A stretch of 64,000 nt of DNA, from positions 124,001-188,000 of the forward strand of contig JBAYSX010000001.1 of assembly GCA_041675905.1 (NCBI GenBank), given 5' to 3'. Positions within the stretch are counted from its first letter, which is position 1, and each line of letters begins with the position of its first letter. A program made the position numbers and the translations under genes. Below the pieces are notes generated by a model that worked only from the letters and a program-made list of their open reading frames with translations, did not search any database and was not told the origin of the DNA. Below, one piece after another: positions 16,764 through 25,398 of this stretch. Origin of the DNA: Sandaracinobacteroides sp041675905. GTDB lineage: Bacteria > Pseudomonadota > Alphaproteobacteria > Sphingomonadales > Sphingomonadaceae.

Positions 16764-17906
16764 ATGGGGAAGTTCGCCGTTGCGGTCGCTTTGGCGACTA
16801 CGGTGCTGGCCGGAAGCGCGCATGCGCGTGACAAGGCTTGGTACATCGGTCTGGAAGGGGGCGGTGTCATTTCCGAATCCTCCAAGTTCGACGTGCGTAG
16901 TCTTGGTGACAACGAAATTGTTGTAGACGATGCAGTGCGCGTCAAGAACAAGACCGGCTGGGAAGTTGGTGGTACGATCGGTTACGACTTCGGGGCTCTG
17001 CGCACCGAGTTCGAAGTGGCGTACAAATCTGCAGTGCTGAAGCGAGTTAACCTGAACAGCATCGCTCTGCCGATCGAGCCGGGTCAGCGCGGTATTGGCA
17101 CCTACGACGAAGCCGGCGGCAGCACGCGGGTGTTGTCATTTATGGCGAACGCCTTGTTCGACTTCGGCGGGAATGATGATACGCCATGGGCGGGCTTCAT
17201 CGGCGGTGGTGCCGGTGTCGCGCGGACCAAAGCGCATATCTGGCAACTTGTTGATGAGAACGGTCCGGCTTTCACGGGTGACAGCAAGACCGGTTTCGCG
17301 TGGCAAGCGATCGCTGGTATTCGCCGCTCGCTCTCCGACAAGCTCGACCTGACGCTGAAGTATCGCTTCTTCAATGCGCAGAATGTCGACCTGGTGACGA
17401 CAGCGCCGGCTGGTACCGAACTTGACGGTCGCTTCCGCAGCCACAGCATTCTGGCGGGTTTGACCTATAATCTGTATGAGGCGGCACCGCCTCCGCCTCC
17501 GCCACCGCCGCCTCCTCCGCCACCTCCTCCGCCACCTCCTCCGCCGCCTCCGGCGCCTGTGGTTCCGGGGCCGTTCCTGGTGTTCTTCGACTGGGATCGA
17601 TATGACATCACTCCGGAAGCAGCGGCCATTCTGGATCGCGCGGTCGAGGCCTATGTGCAAACCGGCCAGTCCTCTGTGGAGATTGATGGTCACACGGACA
17701 CGTCGGGTTCCGAGGAATATAACCTTGGTCTGTCCCAGCGGCGGGCCGATGCTGTGAAGGCTTACGTGGCTGGCAAGGGTATTGCCGAAAGCCAGATCAC
17801 GACCCGCGGATACGGTTTCAGCCGTCTGCTCGTCGATACGCCGCTGGGCGTTCGCGAACCGCAGAACCGTCGTGCTGAAATCATCTTCGGTCAGCCGAAT
17901 AACTAA
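16764..17906 (+). CDS. OmpA-family outer membrane protein with polyproline linker
   Basis: An outer membrane beta-barrel tied to the cell wall. The ATG at 16764 has a GAAGGGA site before it and gives a clean signal peptide (residues 1-20, AVAVALATTVLAGSAHA). Residues about 21-240 form the barrel (OMP_b-brl-like, ending LAGLTYNLYE), then 22 consecutive prolines (bases 17487-17552), then an OmpA-like peptidoglycan-binding domain with DGHTDTSGSEEYNLGLSQRRADAV. The 380-residue length is normal. The proline run contains a 12-base unit (cct cct ccg cca) repeated about three times. A strong intrinsic terminator follows. The 130-base spacer upstream has a possible TTGATA (16696-16701) but no convincing -10. 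Confidence 0.93.
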   Translation: MGKFAVAVALATTVLAGSAHARDKAWYIGLEGGGVISESSKFDVRSLGDNEIVVDDAVRVKNKTGWEVGGTIGYDFGALRTEFEVAYKSAVLKRVNLNSIALPIEPGQRGIGTYDEAGGSTRVLSFMANALFDFGGNDDTPWAGFIGGGAGVARTKAHIWQLVDENGPAFTGDSKTGFAWQAIAGIRRSLSDKLDLTLKYRFFNAQNVDLVTTAPAGTELDGRFRSHSILAGLTYNLYEAAPPPPPPPPPPPPPPPPPPPPPPAPVVPGPFLVFFDWDRYDITPEAAAILDRAVEAYVQTGQSSVEIDGHTDTSGSEEYNLGLSQRRADAVKAYVAGKGIAESQITTRGYGFSRLLVDTPLGVREPQNRRAEIIFGQPNN

Positions 17907-17925
17907 TCGGTAACTGAGTTATTGA

Positions 17926-17961
17926 GCCCCGTCTTCCTTCGGGAAGGCGGGGCTTTTTTTG
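17926..17961 (+). terminator. intrinsic terminator after the OmpA-like gene
   Basis: A 13-base-pair stem (17926-17938 with 17943-17955, one G-U pair) closed by a TTCG tetraloop and followed by seven T residues (17955-17961). It terminates the porin transcript. It also argues against the long nadA start at 17922. Confidence 0.93.
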
Positions 17962-18032
17962 GTTTTTGCGCTACACGTGCATCTTTCACATCGGCTCGAT
18001 GTGGCTTACATGGTGGGCAGTTGGAGGTTGTG

Positions 18033-19064
18033 ATGGATGCACGCTTGTTGGACCCGGCGGCCCGTATACAGGGTTCAATCGCAGGTCTGGATCTGAAGGC
18101 TGAAATTAACCGGCTCCGGAAGGAGCGCAATGCAGTCATTCTCGCGCATTATTACCAGACGCCGGAATTGCAGGATATCGCCGATTTCGTTGGCGACAGC
18201 CTGGAGTTGTCCCGCAAGGCAGCGGAAACGGATGCTGAGGTTATTGCCTTCTGTGGCGTGCGCTTCATGGCGGAGGTGGCAAAAATATTGTCACCTCAGA
18301 AGATTGTAGTACTTCCGGATATGGCGGCGGGTTGCTCGCTGGAAGATAGTTGCCCGCCCGATGATTTCGCGGCTTTTCGTGCGGCTCATCCGGACCATCT
18401 GTCCCTGACCTATATCAATTGCTCGGCGGCAGTGAAGGCGCATTCGGATATTATCGTTACGTCCTCGAGCGCGGAGAAAATCATTAACTCCCTGCCGAAG
18501 GATCAAAAAATATTGTTCGCGCCCGATAAGCATCTGGGCGCGTGGCTTTCGCGCAAGACCGGCCGGGATATGCTTTTGTGGGATGGCGTCTGCATCGTTC
18601 ATGAAGCTTTTTCCGAAACGGAACTGCTGAAACTGAAGGCATTGCACCCGGATGCGCCGATCGCGGCACATCCCGAATGTCCCGCGCAAATTCTGGATCA
18701 CGCGGATTTCGTCGGCTCCACATCGGCAATCCTGAAATTTTCGCTGGAAAGCCCGTCACAAACGATCATCGTGGCGACCGAACCGCATATAATCCACCAG
18801 ATGCAGAAAGCGGCGCCCGACAAACTGTTTATCGGCGCACCGGGCGCGGATGGTAATTGCAATTGCAACATGTGCCCGTTCATGGCCATGAATTCCATGG
18901 AGAAATTATATTTTTGCCTGCGCGATTTGGAGCCACGCATTGAGGTGCCGGAAGAACTGCGTTTGCGTGCACTGCTCCCTTTAAACCGGATGCTTGCGAT
19001 TGCGAGTGGTGCGGCACCCGACCTTACGCCGGCGCAGACGGTGCCACCTGTAACTGGCGACTGA
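18033..19064 (+). CDS. nadA: quinolinate synthase
   Basis: Condenses iminoaspartate with dihydroxyacetone phosphate to quinolinate in de novo NAD synthesis; a cytoplasmic [4Fe-4S] enzyme. The start at 18033 follows a TTGGAGG site (18021-18027); the frame is open from 17922 but that would cover the terminator. The 343-residue protein has ILAHYYQTPELQDIADFVGDSLELS, Cys in FCGVRFMAE, YINCSA, AHPECP and GNCNCNMCPFM (cluster and active-site residues of the family). nadC lies two genes downstream; the usual partner nadB is not in the window. Confidence 0.96.
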   Translation: MDARLLDPAARIQGSIAGLDLKAEINRLRKERNAVILAHYYQTPELQDIADFVGDSLELSRKAAETDAEVIAFCGVRFMAEVAKILSPQKIVVLPDMAAGCSLEDSCPPDDFAAFRAAHPDHLSLTYINCSAAVKAHSDIIVTSSSAEKIINSLPKDQKILFAPDKHLGAWLSRKTGRDMLLWDGVCIVHEAFSETELLKLKALHPDAPIAAHPECPAQILDHADFVGSTSAILKFSLESPSQTIIVATEPHIIHQMQKAAPDKLFIGAPGADGNCNCNMCPFMAMNSMEKLYFCLRDLEPRIEVPEELRLRALLPLNRMLAIASGAAPDLTPAQTVPPVTGD

Positions 19065-19085
19065 CGCCTGATCCGTGGGGCTTTT

Positions 19086-21173
19086 ATGTCGGCCTTCATG
19101 TCCGTCTGTGCGGCGCTTTGCGGCATGAGCATCGCTACCACGACACCGGGTGATGCGCTGGAAGATCAGCATCTTTGGCTGGAGGAAGTGGGCAGCGCAA
19201 CGGCGCTGAAGTGGGTGCGAGCGCAGAACGCCCGCTATCTGCCAGAATTGGAATCTACACCCGGTTTTGCCAATTGGCGACAGCGCGCGGAAGCAATGTT
19301 GGAAGATCCGCGGCGTATCGCCTGGCCCTCGGGTGTCGATCCGTCGAGCGTGACGAAGGATGTGGTTTTTAATTTCTGGCGGGATGACAGGCATGTGCGT
19401 GGGCTGTGGCGCGTATCGCCCCGAAGCGCTTATGATGTTGGCAAACCGCAATGGCGAACATTGCTGGATTTGGATGCACTCGCCGCCGCCGAGGGAGAAA
19501 ACTGGCAGTTCGGTGGCGCGACATGCCTCAGGCCAACTTATGCTCGCTGCCTTGTGCGTTTGTCGATCGGAGGCAAGGATGCTGTCGAGGTGCGTGAATT
19601 CGACATCCATACGCGGGCGTTTGTGCCCGGCGGATTTGTCGCGCCCGAGGCTAAGCAGACTTTGGCATGGCTTGATCCCGACACGCTGCTCTTTGCGTCA
19701 GATTTTGGGCCGGATACGTTAACCGATTCCGGTTATGCCCGACAGGTCCGCATCTGGCATCGTGGTACGCCACTTGCCGACGCTCCATTGTTGCTGGAGA
19801 TTCCGGCGATGGATATGGGTGTCTGGCCATATGCATGGGGGTCCGGGACTGCGCGACGAGCCGTCGTGGACCAGCGGGCGACGTTTTGGGCTGGAAAGCT
19901 GCACCATGTGCAGACTGACCGTCTGGTGGAATCGCCCCTTCCCGGAAATGCAGATTTTCGTTTCATCGCCGATATCGGAGCCGGCCCGACAGCTTTCGCC
20001 CTGTTGCGCACTGCATGGCGGGACATGCCCACGGGCAGTTTGGTCGCCTATCCGGTCCCGATGGAAGGACCGATGGATATGGATACAGTTTCCCTCGTTT
20101 ATGCTCCATCGGACCGCGAATCCATCCAGGAAATAAAGGCTACGGGAAATGCAGTATATCTGGGATTACTATCAGATGTGGCTGCAAGACTGAAACGCTT
20201 GTCTCCCGCACACGATGGATGGCGGGAGCAGGTCATTCCCTTGCCCGACAATAGTGCCGTAACCTTGATGGGCGGGGATGAAGCGGATAGCCTGTATTTC
20301 TCTCTCGTCAATTTTGTCGAACCGGCCCGGTTAATGCGAACAGAGGGTGGCGCGCCGCCGGTGGAAGTTGCTGCGGCACCGGCTTTCTTCGATGGCGAGC
20401 GCTTTACGGTGTCGCAGCAGTTTGCAACTTCGTCGGACGGAACAAAAATACCCTGGTTCCTCGTACGCCCCCGTGATGCAACCGGACCCTTGCCCACGTT
20501 GCTATGGGCCTATGGCGGCTTCGAAATCCCGCTGGTTCCTGCCTATGTTACGCCGGAGGTGCAGTTCTGGCTGGAAGATGGCGGGCAATATATTGTCGCC
20601 AATATACGTGGGGGAGGGGAATATGGCCCGGAATGGCACCAGGCGGCGCTGAAAGAAAATCGTCAGAGAAGCTATGACGATTTACATGCTGTCGCGGAGG
20701 ATGCGAAGCGGCAGAAACTTGCTGGCAAGATTGCGGTACATGGTCGGTCCAATGGCGGTTTAATGGCGGGTGTCGCCTATACGCAACGGCCCGATCTTTA
20801 TGCAGGCGCACTTGTCGGCGTACCCCTCGCAGATATGCGGCGTTATCACAAACTTCCAGCCGGAGCGTCGTGGGTAGGCGAATATGGGGACCCCGAAGTT
20901 CCGGCTGAATGGGATTTCATTCGGGCTTACAGTCCGTATCAGAATATTCAGTCAGATGCAGATTACCCGCGTGTATTTTTTTATACATCGACGAAAGATG
21001 ATCGCGTTCATCCTGGACACGCCAGAAAAATGGCGGCGCGAATGATCGAATATGGCCATACCATTTACTATTATGAAAATATTGACGGTGGCCATGCCGG
21101 TGTCGCCAACCTCAAGGAATCGGCGTACCGTTACGCATTGATGCGTGCTTACCTGGAACGAGAGGTGAAATGA
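19086..21173 (+). CDS. prolyl oligopeptidase family protein (S9)
   Basis: A 695-residue serine peptidase of the S9A type, which cuts short peptides after proline. An N-terminal part with DQHLWLEEVGSATALKWV and a seven-blade beta-propeller region (about 90-400) precede the alpha/beta-hydrolase domain with YGGFEIPLVPAY, ANIRGGGEYGPEWH, Ser555 in GRSNGG, Asp638/639 in TKDDRVHPGH and His670 in GGHAG. The first ~20 residues are mildly hydrophobic, so export is possible but not clear. It lies between nadA and nadC and overlaps nadC by four bases; its link to NAD synthesis is not obvious. Confidence 0.93.
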   Translation: MSAFMSVCAALCGMSIATTTPGDALEDQHLWLEEVGSATALKWVRAQNARYLPELESTPGFANWRQRAEAMLEDPRRIAWPSGVDPSSVTKDVVFNFWRDDRHVRGLWRVSPRSAYDVGKPQWRTLLDLDALAAAEGENWQFGGATCLRPTYARCLVRLSIGGKDAVEVREFDIHTRAFVPGGFVAPEAKQTLAWLDPDTLLFASDFGPDTLTDSGYARQVRIWHRGTPLADAPLLLEIPAMDMGVWPYAWGSGTARRAVVDQRATFWAGKLHHVQTDRLVESPLPGNADFRFIADIGAGPTAFALLRTAWRDMPTGSLVAYPVPMEGPMDMDTVSLVYAPSDRESIQEIKATGNAVYLGLLSDVAARLKRLSPAHDGWREQVIPLPDNSAVTLMGGDEADSLYFSLVNFVEPARLMRTEGGAPPVEVAAAPAFFDGERFTVSQQFATSSDGTKIPWFLVRPRDATGPLPTLLWAYGGFEIPLVPAYVTPEVQFWLEDGGQYIVANIRGGGEYGPEWHQAALKENRQRSYDDLHAVAEDAKRQKLAGKIAVHGRSNGGLMAGVAYTQRPDLYAGALVGVPLADMRRYHKLPAGASWVGEYGDPEVPAEWDFIRAYSPYQNIQSDADYPRVFFYTSTKDDRVHPGHARKMAARMIEYGHTIYYYENIDGGHAGVANLKESAYRYALMRAYLEREVK

Positions 21174-22006
21174 TTATTCCCGGTTTTGATGTGGATGCTT
21201 TTGTTCGCGCCACCCTTGCCGAGGATTTGGGTGAGGGCGGCGATATTACGTCAAACGCATGCATTCCGGCGGATGCCCGCCTCTCCGCCACCTTGACCGC
21301 CCGGGATGCTATTTCCGTCGCTGGCCTGCCACTGGCGGCACGGTTTTTCCGGATGCTCGATCCACAGGTGGAGTGCGACGATCTCATAAAGGATGGCACG
21401 TCGGTTGCCGCCGGCACAGCTTTGATGGGCGTATCGGGTAATGCCCGTGCTTTGCTTGCCGCAGAACGCTCGGCGCTTAACACCCTGCAACATCTGTGCG
21501 GCATTGCCACGATCACACGGCAATATGTCGATCTGATCGCTGGCACGGGTTGCACGTTGCTGGATACCCGCAAAACCTTGCCCGGTTTGCGTATGCTGGA
21601 AAAATATGCCGTCCGGATGGGAGGCGGTACCAATCATCGCCTGCGGCTGGATGATCAGCCAATGGTGAAGGACAATCATATCGCCGCAGCCGGGAGCATC
21701 AGTGCTGCCGTTTCTGCCTGCAAGCAGGCTGGTCTCACGCAGATCACGGTGGAGGTGGACCATCTCGACCAGATCGAACCGGCCATCCTTGCCGGCGCGG
21801 ATCGCCTGTTGCTCGACAATATGCCACCGCTCATGCTGCGCGAGGCTCTGTCGCTGGTGGCAGGGCGAGTGCCGACCGAGGCGTCGGGCGGAGTTCGGCT
21901 CGATACCATCCGGGCCATTGCTGAAACTGGCGTTGATTTCATTTCGGTTGGCCGTCTGACGCAAAGCGCTCCGGCGGCGGATATCGGAATGGATTTTGCT
22001 GCATGA
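21170..22006 (+). CDS. nadC: nicotinate-nucleotide pyrophosphorylase (quinolinate phosphoribosyltransferase)
   Basis: Converts quinolinate and PRPP to nicotinate mononucleotide, the step after NadA. The 278-residue protein has the family blocks LAEDLGEGGDITSNACIP, ERSALNTLQHLCGIAT, LLDTRKTLPGLRMLEKYAVRMGGG, NHRLRLDDQPMVKDNHI, VEVDHLDQ, LLLDNMPP, EASGGVRLDTIRAIAETGVDFISVGRLT. Its ATG overlaps the peptidase stop (ATGA) after an AGAGGTGA site. Confidence 0.96.
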   Translation: MIIPGFDVDAFVRATLAEDLGEGGDITSNACIPADARLSATLTARDAISVAGLPLAARFFRMLDPQVECDDLIKDGTSVAAGTALMGVSGNARALLAAERSALNTLQHLCGIATITRQYVDLIAGTGCTLLDTRKTLPGLRMLEKYAVRMGGGTNHRLRLDDQPMVKDNHIAAAGSISAAVSACKQAGLTQITVEVDHLDQIEPAILAGADRLLLDNMPPLMLREALSLVAGRVPTEASGGVRLDTIRAIAETGVDFISVGRLTQSAPAADIGMDFAA

Positions 22007-22016
22007 TTGCTGCGTA

Positions 22017-22049
22017 AAACACGCCCGTCCCGGCAGGACGGGCGTGTTT
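22017..22049. terminator. bidirectional terminator between nadC and the beta-helix gene
   Basis: A perfect 14-base-pair inverted repeat (22017-22030 with 22036-22049), loop of five bases, with A residues on the left arm edge and T residues on the right. It can stop transcription of nadC from the left and of the convergent minus-strand gene from the right. Confidence 0.85.
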
Positions 22050-22067
22050 CACGGAGCAGAAATTATC

Positions 22068-23786
22068 CTATTGGCGACATTGTTCCGGCAGGCCGCCGCC
22101 CGGGATAGATCCCGTCAGTAATTGACCATTTCCATCCGGCTCCTGAAAAATATTCGCCGAATGGTCAAAAATATTCGCTTTATTATGAACCAACACAGTT
22201 CCAACAAGTGTATTTCCCTGAGCAGAGAAATTTACTTCGGTTCCCCGGAGATCCAGTGCCTTTGATGGGGCCGACAGAAAATTATCTACCAGCGTCGCAT
22301 TTTGCGTATTACCATAGCTGATGATTGCTGAACTCGTTGGATTGTCGGTAGAGAATATATTTTTAGAAATATAAAGTGATTTTTCCCCTGAAGGAAAGTA
22401 ATTATTATAATTCCCGTTCATTGTTAACGGGCGATCGGTCTTGGTAACAATGTTGTTGATAACGGATGCATTCCGGGTATCAGAGTAGAAGGTTATCCCG
22501 TTTCCATGGATATTTATTAAACGGGTGATAAAATTATCCCGCACGGTCACATTGGCTGTGTTGGTGAGGCGGATCCCGGTGCGCCCGATATCCTGGATAT
22601 GATTACACTGTATAAGTGTGGGACCGCTACTGTTGTCGATCTGGACAGCAGAAGACCAGGGAAGCTGTTGAATTATATTATTACGAATAATCGTTGAAGA
22701 ACTGATGACTGTTAGATACGCCCTGCCGTGTGCGAATGTGACGGCAGATTGCAGGACATTGTCTGAAATGATGTTCCCTTGTGTCGAAGACGAGCCAAGT
22801 ATTGCTATTCCGGTTGAGTAAGCCCCGGGCCGGGCGGCATAGTTTGCAAATGTGAAGCCGCGAATCTCCGTATGGTTCAGACGGCCCATGTTAATTCCTT
22901 CGCGGCGACCCCCGATACTGAAGTCGGTGGCCAGCGGTGTCCATGGCCAGGCAATGGCAAATCCGTCCTTGACGCTGACGGCATATGTCCCCGGTCGCTT
23001 TACCTGATCCGGAACATTAAGCAGTGTAAAACGGTTTTCGCGGTCCAGATAAGGGTGGAGTGAGCCGTTCACCCAGGCGGAGCCGGTGACTGCAATCCCG
23101 GCAGTTGTCACGGTGATGGCATCCGTAAAAGCAACCGTATTTCCCTGAATCCACAGCCCCAGTACCGGTGAGCCTTTGGCAAAGCTCGCAGGGAAGGGGT
23201 GGGTGATAGCGCCGGCACGCAGTGCGGCGGTACGGTCTCTCGGGATAACCAGATATTTCGAAATGTCATCGGCGCGATATAACGGCAAATCCGGATACTG
23301 CGCCGGTTGTAGCGGCCGGTCGCCGGCAAAAAGCCAGTCGGTCCAGCGGGCGTCGGCCGGTATTGGTATACGCCACAACTGTTTCCAGTTGGGATTGCCA
23401 AAACATTCGGCGGCGCTGATGCATTTGCGCGCTCCCGGCAGCAGGTTGCTCCCGTCAAAAATCGCCCGGCCCGGCCCCCAGCTCGAGCCGTCTATCACGG
23501 CGGGATTATCAGCCGTCCCGGCCCCACGCGGCATGATGGGCCGACGATAGCGTACGCCTCCCTTGAACAGCAGCCGGTCTCCCGGTTGTAATGTCAGACG
23601 TTGGTGGGCGGCGGTTGCGGGCGCGAGATTGTCTCCGGGCGCGTGCTTCCAGGCGGTTGCAGGCGTCCGCCCGTCCCTTGAATCATCGCCATTGGCATAA
23701 TCGACGTAATAATCCCTCGCAGAAACCGGAGAAACGCTCAGGCCCACGAGCAGCGAGGCGATAAAAAGTCTGTTGGGAGATATCAT
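22068..23786 (-). CDS. secreted right-handed beta-helix protein (polysaccharide lyase-like)
   Basis: A 572-residue exported protein, start ATG at 23786 (a second ATG lies at 23789) placed 6 bases after AAGGAG. A signal peptide (MISPNRLFIASLLVGLSVSPVSA) is followed by DYYVDYANGDDSRDGRTPATAWKHA and LQPGDRLLFKGGVRYR, the opening typical of secreted parallel beta-helix proteins, then rungs such as NIISDNVLQSAVTF, STIIRNNIIQQLPW, SGPTLIQCNHIQDIGRTGIRLTNTANVTVRDNFIT and SVINNIVTK. Families with this opening include alginate lyase-like and other glycan enzymes; the substrate cannot be told. Base composition is more AT-rich than its neighbours, hinting at acquisition. See the leader entry for possible control. 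Confidence 0.85.
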   Translation of the reverse strand: MISPNRLFIASLLVGLSVSPVSARDYYVDYANGDDSRDGRTPATAWKHAPGDNLAPATAAHQRLTLQPGDRLLFKGGVRYRRPIMPRGAGTADNPAVIDGSSWGPGRAIFDGSNLLPGARKCISAAECFGNPNWKQLWRIPIPADARWTDWLFAGDRPLQPAQYPDLPLYRADDISKYLVIPRDRTAALRAGAITHPFPASFAKGSPVLGLWIQGNTVAFTDAITVTTAGIAVTGSAWVNGSLHPYLDRENRFTLLNVPDQVKRPGTYAVSVKDGFAIAWPWTPLATDFSIGGRREGINMGRLNHTEIRGFTFANYAARPGAYSTGIAILGSSSTQGNIISDNVLQSAVTFAHGRAYLTVISSSTIIRNNIIQQLPWSSAVQIDNSSGPTLIQCNHIQDIGRTGIRLTNTANVTVRDNFITRLINIHGNGITFYSDTRNASVINNIVTKTDRPLTMNGNYNNYFPSGEKSLYISKNIFSTDNPTSSAIISYGNTQNATLVDNFLSAPSKALDLRGTEVNFSAQGNTLVGTVLVHNKANIFDHSANIFQEPDGNGQLLTGSIPGGGLPEQCRQ

Positions 23787-24114
23787 CATAGGCTCCTTCG
23801 TTCTCGGGCACATATAAAAGCGAGAAAAGCACCAGTTCTTCGAAGGAGAACGATAAATAACGAAGGATATTAAAAATCTTAATGGGCAAACTGCAGGAAA
23901 GGATTAATATCTGAAAAATTTCGTTAATATGCATAAAATAATTATTATTCTCTCTTTGTTTGTAAAATAATGTGCGCATTCCAGCGCCCCAGGGGATGTG
24001 GCTGAAATTTTTCCCCAACCGGATGCCAGGGTTGCCCTTCGGTTTTCGGGAAATTTGGCCCTGAGGCTCAATGCCTCTCGCCTCCTGTGTGCGGTGTCGC
24101 TATCAACGATCCCG
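23787..24114. other. AT-rich divergent spacer between beta-helix gene and murA
   Basis: A 328-base gap without a gene. The half nearest the beta-helix gene (about 23800-23990) is very AT-rich, unlike the rest of the window. It should hold the promoters of both divergent genes, but I find no convincing -35/-10 pair. The part before murA (24000-24114) is GC-rich and open in the murA frame back to 23998, though the protein match begins at 24115. Confidence 0.6.
23793..23867 (-). promoter_or_regulatory. leader inverted repeats that can cover the ribosome site
   Basis: On the minus strand the Shine-Dalgarno sequence CGAAGGAG (23800-23793) is the exact complement of CTCCTTCG at 23848-23841. A second partial complement, TCCTTCG, lies at 23867-23861. 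Between them TTCTCG (23826-23821) can pair with CGAGAA (23806-23801). Together these could form stacked hairpins that hide the ribosome site of the beta-helix mRNA. This is what base pairing allows; no folding was run. Confidence 0.4.
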
Positions 24115-25398
24115 ATGGATCAGATACGTATCACAGGTGGCCGCCGTCTCGCCGGTCGTATTCCCGTTTCCGGCGCAAAAAATGCCGCGCTCACACTGAT
24201 GCCGGCGGCCCTGCTGACCGATGAGCCGCTGACACTGCGAAACCTGCCCCGGCTTGTCGATGTCGACACGTTCGGACATTTGCTCAACCAGTTGGGCGCT
24301 TCAACCCATGTGCGTGGCTCACGTCCAGAAGATTTCGGCCGGGTCATGACGCTGAGCGCGGGCCGCATCACCGCCACCACCGCACCTTATGACATCGTCC
24401 GGCGCATGCGTGCGTCCATCCTTGTGTTGGGGCCGTTGCTGGCCCGGGCCGGGGTGGCGGTCGTCAGTCTGCCCGGGGGGTGCGCCATTGGCAACCGCCC
24501 CATCGATCTGCACCTCAAGGGTCTGGAAGCACTGGGGGCGACGATCGAACTCAGTTCCGGCTACGTGCGCGCTACGGCGCCATCCGGCGGTTTGCGCGGC
24601 GGGCAGTTCACCTTTCCGACCGTTTCGGTAGGCGCCACGGAAAACGTGCTGATGGCGGCCGTGCTGGCGCGCGGCGAAACGGTGCTGGATAATGCCGCGA
24701 GAGAGCCGGAGATCGTCGATCTGGCGAATTGCCTCGTGGCCATGGGCGCGCAGATTTCCGGGATCGGCAGCGAACGTCTGATCATCCAGGGGCGTGAACG
24801 TCTGCACGGAGCGACCTATGCCGTCATGCCGGACCGGATCGAGGCGGGCTCCTACGCCTGCGCCGCCGCGATTACCGGCGGCGATCTCGTACTGGGTGGC
24901 GCTACGCGAGAAACCCTGGGCGCCATCCTGCCGGTGCTGGAGCAGGCAGGTGTTCGTTTCGAAGACGTGCCGGATGGCCTTCGTGCGGTGCGTGCCAATG
25001 GGTTGCATGGCGTTAATGTCTCCACCGCCCCCTGGCCGGGTTTTCCCACCGACATGCAGGCGCAGTTGATGGCGCTGATGACCGTCGCCGAAGGCACGTC
25101 CCTGCTCACCGAAACCATCTTCGAAAACCGCTATATGCATGTGCCGGAGCTCGCACGCATGGGCGCGGATATTGTCGTGCGCGGCCGGTCCGCAGTCGTC
25201 CGCGGTGTGCCGAAGCTGCTGGGCGCACCCGTAATGGCAACGGATTTGCGCGCCTCCATGTCACTCGTGCTGGCGGGCCTCGCCGCCGAGGGTGAAACGC
25301 GTGTATCCCGCGTTTATCATCTGGACCGGGGGTATGAGCGCCTGGAGGAAAAGTTACAGGCGGTAGGTGCTGAAATCGAACGGGTGTCCGATGGCTGA
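24115..25398 (+). CDS. murA: UDP-N-acetylglucosamine 1-carboxyvinyltransferase
   Basis: First committed step of peptidoglycan synthesis: adds enolpyruvate from PEP to UDP-GlcNAc in the cytoplasm; target of fosfomycin. From the ATG at 24115 (MDQIRITGG) the protein is 427 residues, standard length. It shows SGAKNAALTLMPAALL, the catalytic Cys123 in PGGCAIGNRPIDLHLKGLEALGA, and the C-terminal LRASMSLVLAGLAAEGETRVSRVYHLDRGYERLEEKL. No good ribosome site precedes 24115, so the frame start at 23998 cannot be fully excluded. The next gene overlaps its end by 8 bases. Confidence 0.96.
   Translation: MDQIRITGGRRLAGRIPVSGAKNAALTLMPAALLTDEPLTLRNLPRLVDVDTFGHLLNQLGASTHVRGSRPEDFGRVMTLSAGRITATTAPYDIVRRMRASILVLGPLLARAGVAVVSLPGGCAIGNRPIDLHLKGLEALGATIELSSGYVRATAPSGGLRGGQFTFPTVSVGATENVLMAAVLARGETVLDNAAREPEIVDLANCLVAMGAQISGIGSERLIIQGRERLHGATYAVMPDRIEAGSYACAAAITGGDLVLGGATRETLGAILPVLEQAGVRFEDVPDGLRAVRANGLHGVNVSTAPWPGFPTDMQAQLMALMTVAEGTSLLTETIFENRYMHVPELARMGADIVVRGRSAVVRGVPKLLGAPVMATDLRASMSLVLAGLAAEGETRVSRVYHLDRGYERLEEKLQAVGAEIERVSDG

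Noticed and set aside
17922..18032. Longer nadA start
   Set aside because: The added part covers the intrinsic terminator and has no family match; a good TTGGAGG precedes 18033.
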